Notes: generated from the letters alone by a model not told the origin. A stretch of 64,000 nt of DNA from Candidatus Kryptonium thompsonii (GCA_001442925.1 LDXX01000005.1:186001-250000); one strand, 5' to 3'; positions 16,698 to 27,672 are shown, counted from the stretch's first letter. Program-made: numbers and translations.

Positions 16698-17355
16698 ATT
16701 TTATTTGAACAAGTGTATGGTTTGAAATTTGAAAAACCTTTGCATCTTTCACCATTTCAATGATAGAATAATTGTGCGTGGCCATTATAATCGATGTCCC
16801 ACGAAGATTTATCCGTTTTAGTAGCTCTATTATTTCAGTTGATGTATCTGGGTCAAGGTTTCCAGTTGGTTCATCTGCGAGAATTAAAAATGGTTCATTA
16901 ACGATTGCTCTTGCTATGGCAACCCTCTGCTGTTCCCCACCAGAGAGCTCATCTGGCATGCTGTTCTTTTTGTGACTTAACCCAACTTCAGTAAGTGCCA
17001 TTAAAACCTTTCTGTTAATTTCTTTTCTCTTAGCCCCCGTTACATAAAGAGCGAAAGCGACATTTTCAAAGACGTTTCTATCATCAAGAAGTTTAAAATC
17101 TTGAAAAACTATGCCAAGACGTCTTCTTAAATAGGGAATTTGCCTTTTCTTTATCTTTCTTGAGTCGAACCTTCCAACTATGACTTTGCCGCGATTAGGG
17201 AAAATATCCATATAAATTAATCTAAGCAATGTACTTTTCCCAGAACCGGTCGGACCAGTGACGAAAACAAACTCACCATCGTTAACTTTAAAATTCAAAT
17301 CCTTAAAAACAAGATTATCATCAAACCATACCGATACGTTGTTAAATTCAACCAT
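16696..17355 (-). CDS. ftsE: Cell-division ABC ATPase FtsE
   Basis: This is a 219-residue ABC ATPase: Walker A GPTGSGKST, Q-loop VFQDFKLL, signature LSGGEQQR, Walker B LILADEPTGNLD and switch His in MATHNYS. The run RRRLGIVFQDFKLLDDRNVFENVAFAL is diagnostic for FtsE among ABC proteins. FtsE normally pairs with membrane FtsX to activate peptidoglycan hydrolases at the septum. No ftsX lies next to it, although the upstream gene overlaps by 8 bases. A lipoprotein-release ATPase is a less likely alternative. Confidence 0.86.
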   Translation of the reverse strand: MVEFNNVSVWFDDNLVFKDLNFKVNDGEFVFVTGPTGSGKSTLLRLIYMDIFPNRGKVIVGRFDSRKIKKRQIPYLRRRLGIVFQDFKLLDDRNVFENVAFALYVTGAKRKEINRKVLMALTEVGLSHKKNSMPDELSGGEQQRVAIARAIVNEPFLILADEPTGNLDPDTSTEIIELLKRINLRGTSIIMATHNYSIIEMVKDAKVFQISNHTLVQIK

Positions 17356-18100
17356 TCCAATTATTCCTTTTCTTTAAAATGAAATGCACTCTTTCCGATC
17401 GCTCGCCTCCCTCCAAAAAAGAAAACCCATCAAAACAACCAACAACTTCAAAAAGACCGTTGCTTTCAATAACATCTCTGATCTCTGAAATCCTATAAAT
17501 TTTCTGCGCATGCTTCTCAAAATACTTCTCACCGTTCATTTCAATTTCAAATTCATTGATGTGAATTCTCTCGTCCCTTAGATAATAACTTCTTCTAGTA
17601 TACTTTATCCCGAAACATTCCCCGCTTGAATTCATCAAGCTTGAATTTTGAATTGAGTTATATTCAGTTGAGATATCAAAGATGAAAATTCCCCAATCAT
17701 ATAATAAGGCTTCAACGCTTTTAAAAAGACCATCAAGCTTTTCTATGCTGTCAAGATAATTCACACTATCATAAAGACACAATGCAACATCATATTTTTC
17801 ATCGACTTTGAAATTTGACATGTCCCCAACAAATAACTTAACATCTTCAGCTTTAATCTTCTCCTTTGCTTTATTAATCATCGCAGCGGAAAAATCCATT
17901 CCATCAACAATGAAACCAGCTTTTTTTAATAAAATAAGCATAGTCCCAGTTCCACAAGCTATTTCAAAAATTCGCCTTGCATCGGGACAAAATTCTCTTA
18001 TCAATTCAATGATATATCTTGCCCACTTCCTATACGGCACACTTTTCATAATACAGTCGTAAATCTCAGCGAGAGCAGTATATGGCTCTGTTTGAATCAT
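17348..18100 (-). CDS. Class I SAM-dependent methyltransferase
   Basis: This 250-residue protein has the SAM-binding motif RIFEIACGTGTML (motif I), VDGMDFSAAMINKAKEK (motif II region) and YDVALCLYDSVNYL (post-motif). The opening TEPYTALAEIYDCIM is typical of the small-molecule methyltransferase group (Methyltransf_25/11). The substrate cannot be told. It overlaps ftsE by 8 bases and the upstream M24 peptidase by 4, so all three are co-expressed. No functional link among them is obvious. Confidence 0.85.
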   Translation of the reverse strand: MIQTEPYTALAEIYDCIMKSVPYRKWARYIIELIREFCPDARRIFEIACGTGTMLILLKKAGFIVDGMDFSAAMINKAKEKIKAEDVKLFVGDMSNFKVDEKYDVALCLYDSVNYLDSIEKLDGLFKSVEALLYDWGIFIFDISTEYNSIQNSSLMNSSGECFGIKYTRRSYYLRDERIHINEFEIEMNGEKYFEKHAQKIYRISEIRDVIESNGLFEVVGCFDGFSFLEGGERSERVHFILKKRNNWNG

Positions 18101-19422
18101 TTTATTAAAATTAGCTCCTTTTGTGGTGTGCTTAAGAACTCTGCCCCTGTTTCAGTTATTAAAACATCTTCTTCAAGTCCAATTCTTAGATAACCGTTCC
18201 TTTCCTTGCTGTAAAGATAAACTGATGGCTCAAGCGCAAAAACTTGGTTAGGTAATAATTTATAAAAGGGTCTCTTCCCATAACGATCTTTCCAATTTGG
18301 ACCAAGTAGAGGTCCAATCTCATGAGTTGAATATCCGATGACATGACCCGCTGCATGCGGATATTCCTCATAACCAGCGTTAACGATCACAGCTCTTGCA
18401 GAGCTGTCAACTTCAAAACCAATCACACCAGGTTTCATCTTTTTAAATCCTTCCTCGATCGCCTTAACATTTGTTTCCCACATTTTCAAAATATAATCTG
18501 GCGGTTGTTCCTCATCTTCCCTCAAGACATAAGCAGTCCGCTGGATATCTGTGCAGTAGCCACTTAAATTAATACCAAAATCAATCGTTATTAAATCTCC
18601 CCTTTGGATCACATAATTTGAAGGTTCAGAATGGCCTCGTGTAATTCCAGCATTGACACTTGGACAGCTCTCTGGTTCCCAAGAAGGTCCAACTCCGTAA
18701 TCACGCATCAGTTTTTTTATGTAATTAGCCACATCTTTCTCGGTGGTCTTACCTGGTTTTATAACTTCATTGCTTAAAGCTTTTGAAATTATTTCTTCCG
18801 TTATTTTCACAGCCTCTCTCATAATTTCGATCTCCTCGGGTAAAAGTTGACTTCTGTAAGCCATCACAATATTTTCGGACGAAACAAAACGACTTGCGAA
18901 TTTCTCACCAAGTATGTTTTTTAAATAACTTAATGTACTAGCCGAAAGACCATCTGCAATTGGAAAATCCTCAGAAATGTTAAGTGCTATCTTTCTTGGA
19001 TTTTTCTCCTCAACGATTTTTTTCAAATGCGGTGCAAGCCCTTCTTTTTTGTAAGAAATAACTGTATCATAAATTCCCGACTTCTGGATTGGGTCAACAT
19101 CATAACTTGCGCAAATTGCTATTCTTTTCAACGAGTTACCCTCGTTTATAAAGACAAGAGCTGTTCTCGCAACTGCCCTATCAGCTGATAAATCTTTGGC
19201 AAGTGGATCAACGACATATTCCCTGGTCAAAACAATCCACATATCAATTCCTTCATTTCTCATTGCTGGGAGAACAAACCTTTCAAGTTTCGCCTTTTTA
19301 ATTTCAAAAAACTTTTCCGCTGGCATTCGCTTAATTTTCCTAGGATATTGATATGGTGTTTCCCGAACACATGAGCTTATATTCAGAAGAAAAAACGCTA
19401 TGAAAACTAAAATAATTTGCAT
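18097..19422 (-). CDS. M24-family metallopeptidase (Xaa-Pro aminopeptidase-like), probable lipoprotein
   Basis: This is a 441-residue protein. The N-terminus MQIILVFIAFFLLNISSC looks like a lipoprotein signal with Cys at residue 18, placing it in the periplasm or outer membrane, unlike cytoplasmic PepP. A creatinase-like N-domain (about 30-180) precedes the pita-bread M24 domain. Metal ligands are visible: Asp in LITIDFGINLSGYCTDIQR, His in AAGHVIGYSTHEIGP, and Glu in VFALEPSVYL and GLEEDVLITETG. It probably trims peptides with proline at position 2. It is the first gene of the leftward unit with the methyltransferase and ftsE. Confidence 0.85.
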   Translation of the reverse strand: MQIILVFIAFFLLNISSCVRETPYQYPRKIKRMPAEKFFEIKKAKLERFVLPAMRNEGIDMWIVLTREYVVDPLAKDLSADRAVARTALVFINEGNSLKRIAICASYDVDPIQKSGIYDTVISYKKEGLAPHLKKIVEEKNPRKIALNISEDFPIADGLSASTLSYLKNILGEKFASRFVSSENIVMAYRSQLLPEEIEIMREAVKITEEIISKALSNEVIKPGKTTEKDVANYIKKLMRDYGVGPSWEPESCPSVNAGITRGHSEPSNYVIQRGDLITIDFGINLSGYCTDIQRTAYVLREDEEQPPDYILKMWETNVKAIEEGFKKMKPGVIGFEVDSSARAVIVNAGYEEYPHAAGHVIGYSTHEIGPLLGPNWKDRYGKRPFYKLLPNQVFALEPSVYLYSKERNGYLRIGLEEDVLITETGAEFLSTPQKELILIK

Positions 19423-19597
19423 GGGTTCTTCTTTGCTTTGTTTTTAATAAAGTTAGCAAACACAAACTAATTAAGCAACGAACTTGAAATCATACAGAGT
19501 TCAATTTGAAATTAAATTCTGAAAATTTTATCTTTAAATTAGTCAAAAAAATTTCAGGTCGGCTATAGCTCACTGTTACGCTGTTAAACATAATCGC

Positions 19598-19610
19598 TGA
19601 TAGGCTATCA
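19598..19610. promoter_or_regulatory. Perfect palindrome touching the sprA ribosome-binding site
   Basis: TGATAG-G-CTATCA is a perfect 6-bp inverted repeat ending two bases before the sprA ATG. It replaces the usual ribosome binding site, so a bound protein or RNA hairpin here would block initiation. GGCTATA recurs at 19561-19567. Function is inferred from position only. Confidence 0.35.
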
Positions 19611-19612
19611 AT

Positions 19613-22600
19613 ATGAGATCAGGAGCTTATGTGATTTTATTTTTCACTTTTTTCACTCTTTCTTCACTCGCAAAAGGTTTAAATTTTTCTTTCCACAATA
19701 TAACTTTCCCAGATACGAATGTAACTAAGATTGACACAGCCAAAGTTGATTCAACCACAGGAAAAAATTTTTTCAATAAAAAGTTCGTTTTAAAACCATA
19801 CATTCAATTAAATCGTCCCCAATTCCACCCCTTGTTATTTATGCCTTCAAACTTAATAACGCATGAGATAAAAATTGATTCCACGGGCAGGTTCGTTAAA
19901 ATAACAGAAAAAATTGCGGGCAGTGATCGGACTTTCCCCCTTGTGATACCGCTTGAAAAATATATACAGATAAAGCTTGAGGAAAACAAAAGAAAATCAT
20001 GGATTGAACTTGCGCATAGATATGAAAAAAGAGAGGAAAGAGATGACATTGAAAAACTTTTTGGAAGCATAACAAACATTCAAATACCTGTTCCGGCAAA
20101 CCCAATCTTCAGCATATTTGGTCCCCCCGTTATAAACCTTCACATTTCAGGTGCTGTCGATATAACAGGCGCATGGAGAAATGAAAAAACCGAACAACTC
20201 ATAGTATCAAGGCTTGGAAGTGTTCGAAATGAACCCGACTTTAATCAGCAAGTTCAAATAAATGTTGGCGGAACTATAGGAGATAAACTTAACATAACCG
20301 CTGATTGGAACACCCAAAGACAATTCGAGTTTGAAAACCAACTTAAGATAAGATACAAAGGCTACGAGGATGAGATAATTCAAAGCATTGAAGCAGGAAA
20401 TGTTTCGCTCCAAACTCCATCTTCTTTGATTGGAAGCAGTCAAGCTCTCTTCGGTATAAAAGCAAATTTACAACTTGGTCCACTTAAGCTAACAACCATA
20501 GCAAGCCAGAAAAAAGGTGAATCGCAAGAAAGGGTTTTGACTGGTGGAGCTCAAACGCAATCTGTAGATGTTTTCCTTTATCAATACTCGCAAAGACATT
20601 ATTTTATTGATGAGAAATACATTAAAACTTATGAACCCTACTATCAAAACAGTCCTCCATTAAGAATAGCTCCGGAGTTGCAGGTTAAAGATATTGAGGT
20701 TTGGATCTCTCAGCTTGAGCGCCCCGAACCTGGCTTGACAAGATTTATCGTAGCAGACATCAATTTGCCACCAACCACAAACAAATCGTATTACGATAGT
20801 TTAAGAACAATTAGACAAAGTGATCCTGGTAGAATTGAGGTTGGACTTTTCAGAAAACTTGAACAGGGAAAAGATTACACAATCAATGCCGACATCGGGG
20901 TTATTTCACTTAACATAGATATTCAAGATAACCAAGCAATTGCGGTTGCTTATAGAGTTGAAGGACCAACTCAAATTGCCGATGACGATACAGTTTATGG
21001 TGATTTTGTGAATTCGTTGACCGATACAGCAGTTACACTTGTTTTAAAACTTGTAAGACCGAGATCCCCGCAACCTTCCTTCAAAAAAGCATGGATCTTG
21101 CAGTTAAGAAACATTTACTCTCTTGCTGGTGCAAGAAACATAAAAAAAGAGGGATTTGAACTAAAACTTCTTTACAAACCAAGCCCGGATCAGGAAGAGA
21201 GGGAGGATATAGACGGGATAAACCTTTTAAAAGCTTTCGGATTTGATAGATTTGCAGAGGATGGTTCTCCAGGCTCGGACAACAAATTTGATTTTTCCGA
21301 CCAAACGATAAACCCAAGCCGTGGTGAAATTATCTTCCCATTTCTTAAGCCATTCAGTAAGGAAACGTTGAAAAAAATTTTCCCTGACAAAAACGACGAA
21401 TTCATAAATTCAATTGCCTACGATGATATTTACGATACAAATCAAGTTGCAGCAAGAAACAATACAGCAAAGGCATCAAAATTTAAAATTTCTGCAAAAT
21501 TGACAAGCGATGCCCAGGCAACTTATAATCTTGGATTTAATGTTGCTGAAGGGAGTGTTCAAGTTTATTTAAACGACAGAAGATTAGTTGAAGGTGTCGA
21601 TTATAGAGTTGATTACATACTTGGTCAGCTTACAATTTTAAATCGGGATGCTCTCTTACCAGGGGCAAATCTAAGAATAAGATATGAAACAAATGATCTT
21701 TTCTCTTTCGCCTCCAAAACAATTCTCGGTGCTCGAGGCGATCTTGACTTGGGCGAAAATACGAAATTTGGCTTTACATTTATGAACTATGCACAGCAAA
21801 CATTAAGTGATAAAGTTAGATTAGGAGAAGAACCGATTAGCAATACAATGTTTGGAGTTGATCTTTCAACGAGATTTAATTCGAGAAGGATTTCCGAATT
21901 CTTTAACATATTCCCAGGATATCAAGCAAAACAAGATGCTTCATTTTCTCTTCGAGGTGAATCCGCTTTCATAATTGCTGATCCAAACACAAGGAAAAGT
22001 ACAATCGTTGGGGACAACAGAGAAAGCGTCGTTTATCTCGATGATTTTGAAGGTTCAAAAAGGATTATTTCCTTCAGTTTAATTTCGAGCCATTGGCATT
22101 TTTCAAGTGCACCTGCTCTTATGCCCTTGCTCGGTGAAACAAGAAAGGAAGAAATTCCAGATACAATAAAAGTGCAAAGAAAGGGATATCTTGCATGGTT
22201 TAACATACCACAATCTGTTCAAATAACAGAAGTTTGGCCACAGAAAAGAGTTGCCCAGGAAGAGCAGTTTATTACACCGTTAGACATTCAATTTTTCCCA
22301 CAACGACGAGGACAATACAACTACACCACCAAATGGGACTCAATTAAGAATTTCCCCCGACAAAACTGGGCAGGAATGATGAGAGTTCTTCCGTACTTTT
22401 CGACCGATCTCACAACCGAAAATATAACTTACATTGAAATCTGGTTTAAAATCATAGGTAATCCTGGACCAAACGCAAAAATGCTGATAAACCTTGGGCA
22501 AATTTCCGAGGATGTAATACCGAATAAACGACTTGACACAGAAGACAAAAATGGAAACTACCGCCTTGATCCTGATGAAGATGTTGGGCTTGATGGTATG

Positions 22601-25600
22601 AACGATAGCGAAGAGAGAGCAAAATATCCCAATCTTGGTGATGATCCCAGCCAAGACAACTTTGACTATGGAGACTTAATGCGAAGAAATGGAACAGAAG
22701 GAAATAGAAACTTTTACCCTGAACCAGATCAGGAGGATTTAAACAGAAACCACATACTTGATCTTGTAAATAATTATTTCGAGTATGAAATCCCGCTTGA
22801 TACGGTAAACAATCCATACATAGCTGGTGGTGGTTCAAACGGTTGGTATCAGCTTAAAATACCGCTTTCTTCATATACACGAAGCATTGGGAATCCAAGT
22901 TTTACACTGATTGAATTTGTAAGGGTTTGGTTCACTGGATTTGATAACGACGCAGTAATTAGGATAGCTGAATTTAATCTAGTTGGAAATTACTGGGAAG
23001 AATTGGTAAAGAACGATGAAATGTTCAAAGTTACCGTCGTAAGCGTTGAAGATAATCCAGATTATACTCCTCCACCTGGTGTGCAAAGGCCAAGGGATAG
23101 GACAAGACCAGATCAGCAAATTGAAGGGAATGAACAATCACTTGCGTTTGTTATTCGGAATTTACCAGATGATACGCTCCGTCTTGCAATGAGAAGATTC
23201 CCTCAAAGACTTGACCTTTTCAACTACAAGATCATGCGTCTTTTTGTTCATGGTGATAGAAATTTCTACTTCCGCGATACCACAGATTATTCAGCTGAAA
23301 TTTTTATCTGGATTGGAACGGATACATCAAATTATTACGAATACCGTCAGCCGATATGGCCCGACTGGGATGTGCGAAATAATATTCAAATCGTCTTTGA
23401 TCAACTTACTGCCTTAAAACAAACAAGAGATTCAATAAATCAACCTATTAAGAGAATACCTGTGCCAGATGGGCCACCTGGAGCAACATATTGGGTCAAG
23501 GGGAATCCATCTCTAACAAACATCACATTTATTGCAATTGGCGTCACAAATCCAAAGGGGAAAGGGCCCCAACTACTTTCAGGTGATGTTTGGGTAAATG
23601 AACTTAGGCTTCTAAAAGCAAATGATGCCCTCGGCTGGGCATATAATCTATCCGCTCAATTTAGCGTACCCGAACTTTTAAATGTCAATTTTGGAATTGC
23701 GCGAAGAAGTCCTGAATTCAGAGGACTTTCAGATAAATTTGTTAATTCATCCGCTCGAGTTCTCTCAACAAATTGGGCTTTTTCAACGAATTTTAATATC
23801 GAGAAAATTTTGCCTTCGTTTTTAAGCTCATCGTTGCGAATTCCATTTACATATTCCAGAACTGAAAATATAGGAATCCCGAAATATATCCCTGGCAAAG
23901 ACATACTTGCAACCGAAGCTGCAAATCGCCTCAGACAGACAATCATTGAAAAAGGCGGAACAGAAGAAGAAGCAAATAGAAAAGCGGACAGCTTGTTAAC
24001 TGTCATCCAGCAAATAATGGTGTCAGAAACATGGGCAATTCCATCAGTCAACTTTACAATTAACTCCCAAAAATGGTATATCAGAGATGTCATCAACAAA
24101 ATAAACATTGGATTTAACTTCAACCGTTCAAGGTTTAGAGATATAAATACTGAACTAAGTAACAAATGGGGCTTCAACTTTCAAACGAATTATTCAACCA
24201 GTATTAAGCCAATAACCCTTAAACCTTTTAAATCACTTTTCGCAGGGATCCCACTTTTGGACACATATAAAGATTGGGAAATTCAACTCACCCCATCAAG
24301 CCTTGCTGGAATGATGAGATTTGATAGAGGACATGAGAATAGAAAATTTAGAACGAAGACAACTTACGAACCAACAACTCGCATCTTCAACGCTCAAAGA
24401 GGCTTTTCATTTGATTGGAAATTCTCAAATAATGGTTTGATAAATCCATCTTTAAGATATCAAGTTGACATAGGAAGCAATCTCGTCCACCTTGAAACCG
24501 ATTCCCTTGGCAGACAGCGGAGCACAAAAGAAATTTTTAGCGACATCTTTTTCAAAGATGGTTTGATCAACTTTGGCAAGACATCAACTTTATCTCAACA
24601 AATAAGCATAGGAACAAACCCGAGGATACCACCGATTCTTGGTTTGAACAAATATCTAAATGCTAACTTCAGTTATTCCTCCGCATATAGATGGCAAAAT
24701 AATTTCCAACAAAGAGAGCTTGGAAGGAGCGCTGGATACTCTGCAAATTTAAACTTTAACTTATCATTAAAATTAAAATCGCTTGCCAACTCATGGTTTG
24801 GAGAAGATGATGAACGAACTGGGCGCGGTCGCGGAGCCCAGGCTCAAAGGGACACATCAAAAAAATCTGGTTCAACCATATCACCCAAGAATGTTCTAAA
24901 AATGCTTATAAAAACCCCATTTCTCGATTACGAAAATGTTCAAATTACATTCACTCAGACAAACACAGCAATGAACACAGGACTTTACAGCGAAAGACCA
25001 GGCATGGGAAATCTTTGGTCATGGCTTCCGTTTATAAGCGATAGAATTGAATATGGACCATCGCTTTTATATCAACTTGGACTTGTCTCCAATCCGAACG
25101 GTAAAATTCAACTTACCCCCAAAAAAGGTTTCCCATTTTTCGGATTTGAGCAAAGTCCAGGCTTAAGAGCACCAAATGGAAATCTTGACGATAATTATAC
25201 ACAAAACAACAAAATTTCGATAACCACATCTCGCTCCCTTTGGCAAGGTGCTTACCTTGATTTAAGCTGGAATCTTGGGTGGAGCTATCAAAAAAATCAA
25301 AGAATTATAACCGATTCACTTGGAATACCCAAAGTTACATCATTTACAAGTTCCGCCTCAGTAAGCAGGTCATTCCTGACATTGCCACCTGTTTTTATAT
25401 TTAGCATTTTCAAAAGTGGAATTAAATCCGTAGCATCTGTATATTCCGAACTTAAACTCGACCCAAATGATAAAAGAACCGATGATGAAAAACTAGCCCA
25501 GGCATTTGAAGAGGGTTTTGAAACGCTCCCATTTTTAAGCAAACTTCTTGGCGGTTTCTTCCCCAGGCTTAACTGGAGGTTAAGATGGGATGGGCTTGAA

Positions 25601-26206
25601 AAGTTTTCCATCTTTAAATCTTTTGCAACTCGCGTCTCACTTGAACATGCATACACATCAAACTTTGAAAAAAGATGGAGAAGCTTCATAGGTCAAGGAC
25701 AAACATTTGAAGGTGAACGAACTGGCTATGATTTTAACCCCTTGATCGGACTTAATCTAACCTTTAAACCTTTATGGAACGGAAATCTAACTGGCGGTTT
25801 CAGATACATAACATCAACCTATTATGATTTGAACTTTTCGGCTAAGGCGATCGTTGAAACATTCAGACGAGAAATCTCATTCAACTTGAGCTATTCAAAG
25901 CGAGGTTTCAATTTGCCAATTTTTGGTCTCTCACTTAAAAATGATGTTGACATAACATTTACTTATTCATCATCGAAAAATTCAAGGCAAACATATCAAG
26001 CACGAAATCTTTCTCAAGCTTTGCCACTTGATGGAATTCTTAGGACGACAATGGAGTTGAGATTTCGTTATATTTTAAGCACGCGCGTCACAGGTTCGCT
26101 ATTCTATCGACTTACAAAATCAAAATCGGATTCAAGAAGCACCTTTATCCCAGGTTCAACAATAAATGAAGTTGGAATTGACCTCCACATCTCGATTGGA
26201 ACATGA
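19613..26206 (+). CDS. sprA: SprA (Sov) type IX secretion outer-membrane translocon
   Basis: This 2197-residue outer-membrane protein is close to the family's 2200-2500 residues. It begins with a signal peptide (about 1-21). It contains SprA landmarks such as VYLDDFEGSKRIISF (about 810-825), DVWVNELRL and the terminal NEVGIDLHISIGT, with many amphipathic strands through the whole length. SprA forms the very large beta-barrel through which proteins bearing type IX sorting tails cross the outer membrane; the glycosidase at 4128-6611 is such a cargo. No other type IX genes are in the window. The gene stands alone between a divergent peptidase and pyruvate kinase. Confidence 0.93.
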   Translation: MRSGAYVILFFTFFTLSSLAKGLNFSFHNITFPDTNVTKIDTAKVDSTTGKNFFNKKFVLKPYIQLNRPQFHPLLFMPSNLITHEIKIDSTGRFVKITEKIAGSDRTFPLVIPLEKYIQIKLEENKRKSWIELAHRYEKREERDDIEKLFGSITNIQIPVPANPIFSIFGPPVINLHISGAVDITGAWRNEKTEQLIVSRLGSVRNEPDFNQQVQINVGGTIGDKLNITADWNTQRQFEFENQLKIRYKGYEDEIIQSIEAGNVSLQTPSSLIGSSQALFGIKANLQLGPLKLTTIASQKKGESQERVLTGGAQTQSVDVFLYQYSQRHYFIDEKYIKTYEPYYQNSPPLRIAPELQVKDIEVWISQLERPEPGLTRFIVADINLPPTTNKSYYDSLRTIRQSDPGRIEVGLFRKLEQGKDYTINADIGVISLNIDIQDNQAIAVAYRVEGPTQIADDDTVYGDFVNSLTDTAVTLVLKLVRPRSPQPSFKKAWILQLRNIYSLAGARNIKKEGFELKLLYKPSPDQEEREDIDGINLLKAFGFDRFAEDGSPGSDNKFDFSDQTINPSRGEIIFPFLKPFSKETLKKIFPDKNDEFINSIAYDDIYDTNQVAARNNTAKASKFKISAKLTSDAQATYNLGFNVAEGSVQVYLNDRRLVEGVDYRVDYILGQLTILNRDALLPGANLRIRYETNDLFSFASKTILGARGDLDLGENTKFGFTFMNYAQQTLSDKVRLGEEPISNTMFGVDLSTRFNSRRISEFFNIFPGYQAKQDASFSLRGESAFIIADPNTRKSTIVGDNRESVVYLDDFEGSKRIISFSLISSHWHFSSAPALMPLLGETRKEEIPDTIKVQRKGYLAWFNIPQSVQITEVWPQKRVAQEEQFITPLDIQFFPQRRGQYNYTTKWDSIKNFPRQNWAGMMRVLPYFSTDLTTENITYIEIWFKIIGNPGPNAKMLINLGQISEDVIPNKRLDTEDKNGNYRLDPDEDVGLDGMNDSEERAKYPNLGDDPSQDNFDYGDLMRRNGTEGNRNFYPEPDQEDLNRNHILDLVNNYFEYEIPLDTVNNPYIAGGGSNGWYQLKIPLSSYTRSIGNPSFTLIEFVRVWFTGFDNDAVIRIAEFNLVGNYWEELVKNDEMFKVTVVSVEDNPDYTPPPGVQRPRDRTRPDQQIEGNEQSLAFVIRNLPDDTLRLAMRRFPQRLDLFNYKIMRLFVHGDRNFYFRDTTDYSAEIFIWIGTDTSNYYEYRQPIWPDWDVRNNIQIVFDQLTALKQTRDSINQPIKRIPVPDGPPGATYWVKGNPSLTNITFIAIGVTNPKGKGPQLLSGDVWVNELRLLKANDALGWAYNLSAQFSVPELLNVNFGIARRSPEFRGLSDKFVNSSARVLSTNWAFSTNFNIEKILPSFLSSSLRIPFTYSRTENIGIPKYIPGKDILATEAANRLRQTIIEKGGTEEEANRKADSLLTVIQQIMVSETWAIPSVNFTINSQKWYIRDVINKINIGFNFNRSRFRDINTELSNKWGFNFQTNYSTSIKPITLKPFKSLFAGIPLLDTYKDWEIQLTPSSLAGMMRFDRGHENRKFRTKTTYEPTTRIFNAQRGFSFDWKFSNNGLINPSLRYQVDIGSNLVHLETDSLGRQRSTKEIFSDIFFKDGLINFGKTSTLSQQISIGTNPRIPPILGLNKYLNANFSYSSAYRWQNNFQQRELGRSAGYSANLNFNLSLKLKSLANSWFGEDDERTGRGRGAQAQRDTSKKSGSTISPKNVLKMLIKTPFLDYENVQITFTQTNTAMNTGLYSERPGMGNLWSWLPFISDRIEYGPSLLYQLGLVSNPNGKIQLTPKKGFPFFGFEQSPGLRAPNGNLDDNYTQNNKISITTSRSLWQGAYLDLSWNLGWSYQKNQRIITDSLGIPKVTSFTSSASVSRSFLTLPPVFIFSIFKSGIKSVASVYSELKLDPNDKRTDDEKLAQAFEEGFETLPFLSKLLGGFFPRLNWRLRWDGLEKFSIFKSFATRVSLEHAYTSNFEKRWRSFIGQGQTFEGERTGYDFNPLIGLNLTFKPLWNGNLTGGFRYITSTYYDLNFSAKAIVETFRREISFNLSYSKRGFNLPIFGLSLKNDVDITFTYSSSKNSRQTYQARNLSQALPLDGILRTTMELRFRYILSTRVTGSLFYRLTKSKSDSRSTFIPGSTINEVGIDLHISIGT

Positions 26207-26231
26207 TTTTACAAACAAAATTTTGAAACAA

Positions 26232-27650
26232 ATGAAAAATTTTAGAAGGACAAAAATAGTGTGCACCCTTGGACCAGCGGTAAGCACACTTGAAAAGGTC
26301 GTTGAACTTATAAACGCTGGAATGGATGCGGCACGATTGAATTTTTCACACGGCGATTACGAGGAGCATTTAAAATTTATAAAACTTGTCAACGAAGCAT
26401 CAAAAATCACGGGTAAATTTATCCCAATAATCCAGGACCTGCAAGGACCAAAGATAAGGGTTGGAAAATTAAAAACAGAACCAATTGAACTTAAAACTGG
26501 AAATTTTGTCTTTCTTACTTCGGAATCAATCGACGGCGACAATGAAACCATTCCAATTCAATATGAATACCTTACAGACGATGTTAAAGCTGGAGATACT
26601 ATACTCCTTGATGATGGGATGATCGAACTTAAGGTTATAAGCGTTGAAGGTAAAAAAGTAAAATGTGAAATTGTTGATGGAGGGATTTTGAAATCGCATA
26701 AAGGTGTAAATTTACCTGGCGTAGAACTTCAAGTTCCATCGCTTACAGAAAAAGATATAGAGGATCTAAAATTCGGACTTGAAAATGGTGTTAACTATGT
26801 GGCACTATCATTTGTCAGAAAAAGGGAAGATATAATCAATTTGCGCAGAAAGATGGAAGATTTAGGTAGAGTTGTTCCCATAATCGCAAAAATTGAAAGG
26901 ATTGAAGCAGTTAAATCGATTGATGACATAATTGAGCTTGCTGATGCGATAATGGTCGCAAGAGGTGACCTTGGCGTTGAGCTCCCAACTGAGGAAGTCC
27001 CTGTTCTGCAGAAAATGTTAATTAAAAAAGCGAACATAGCTGGTAAACCCGTTATAACCGCCACGCAGATGCTTGAATCGATGGTTTCAAATCCAAGACC
27101 AACACGTGCGGAGGCAACCGATGTTGCAAATGCTGTCCTTGATGGAACCGATGCAGTGATGTTAAGTAGTGAAACATCAGTTGGCGAATTCCCCATCGAA
27201 GCAGTCAAAGTAATGAACAGAATAATACAAGCAATCGAAACGCAATATAATTTTTACGGACCTGTTTTTGACTCCAACTTGAAATTAAGAGATGAGGTCG
27301 ATGCAATAGGAAGAGCCGCTTGTCTTCTTGCCCAACAATTAAATGCAAAAGCGATTGTAACTATAACTCACACTGGAGCAACGGCGAAATCAATTGCAAA
27401 ATACAGACCTGCGGTTCCAATAATTGCCCTTACAGACAATGATGAAGTTGTAAAACTTTTGAATCTTGTATGGGGAGTGACTGGAATTAAACTCAAAGAA
27501 ATTTCAGAAACGGATAAAACGATAGAAAACGCAAAGATTCAATTAAGGGAAAGTGGAATTTTGGAAAGCGGAGACTTAATAATAATGACAGCTGGAATTC
27601 CACTATTCCAACGAGGTTCAACGAATATGATAAAAGTCGAACGAATTTAA
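26232..27650 (+). CDS. pyk: Pyruvate kinase
   Basis: This 472-residue glycolytic enzyme converts phosphoenolpyruvate and ADP to pyruvate and ATP. Diagnostic motifs are [12 protein letters not shown] at the N-terminus, [21 protein letters not shown], the active-site [11 protein letters not shown] (catalytic Lys), [10 protein letters not shown] and TATQMLESM, with the C-terminal allosteric domain. The ATG at 26232 was chosen because the motif begins at once; the open frame upstream overlaps sprA and is not needed. It lies 25 bases after sprA. Confidence 0.96.
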   Translation: MKNFRRTKIVCTLGPAVSTLEKVVELINAGMDAARLNFSHGDYEEHLKFIKLVNEASKITGKFIPIIQDLQGPKIRVGKLKTEPIELKTGNFVFLTSESIDGDNETIPIQYEYLTDDVKAGDTILLDDGMIELKVISVEGKKVKCEIVDGGILKSHKGVNLPGVELQVPSLTEKDIEDLKFGLENGVNYVALSFVRKREDIINLRRKMEDLGRVVPIIAKIERIEAVKSIDDIIELADAIMVARGDLGVELPTEEVPVLQKMLIKKANIAGKPVITATQMLESMVSNPRPTRAEATDVANAVLDGTDAVMLSSETSVGEFPIEAVKVMNRIIQAIETQYNFYGPVFDSNLKLRDEVDAIGRAACLLAQQLNAKAIVTITHTGATAKSIAKYRPAVPIIALTDNDEVVKLLNLVWGVTGIKLKEISETDKTIENAKIQLRESGILESGDLIIMTAGIPLFQRGSTNMIKVERI

Positions 27651-27672
27651 AACAAAAATTTCGTTTAAAAAT

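Noticed and set aside
22340-24177. Several minus-strand open frames of 104-173 codons inside sprA
   Set aside because: They lie wholly opposite the continuous sprA coding frame and show no recognisable domains.
25297-25689. 130-codon minus-strand frame near the 3' end of sprA
   Set aside because: Complementary to conserved SprA sequence; no ribosome binding site and no domain.
27651-27672. A preQ1 riboswitch before queC
   Set aside because: Only 22 bases separate pyk and queC, too short for the aptamer, and no matching sequence is present.
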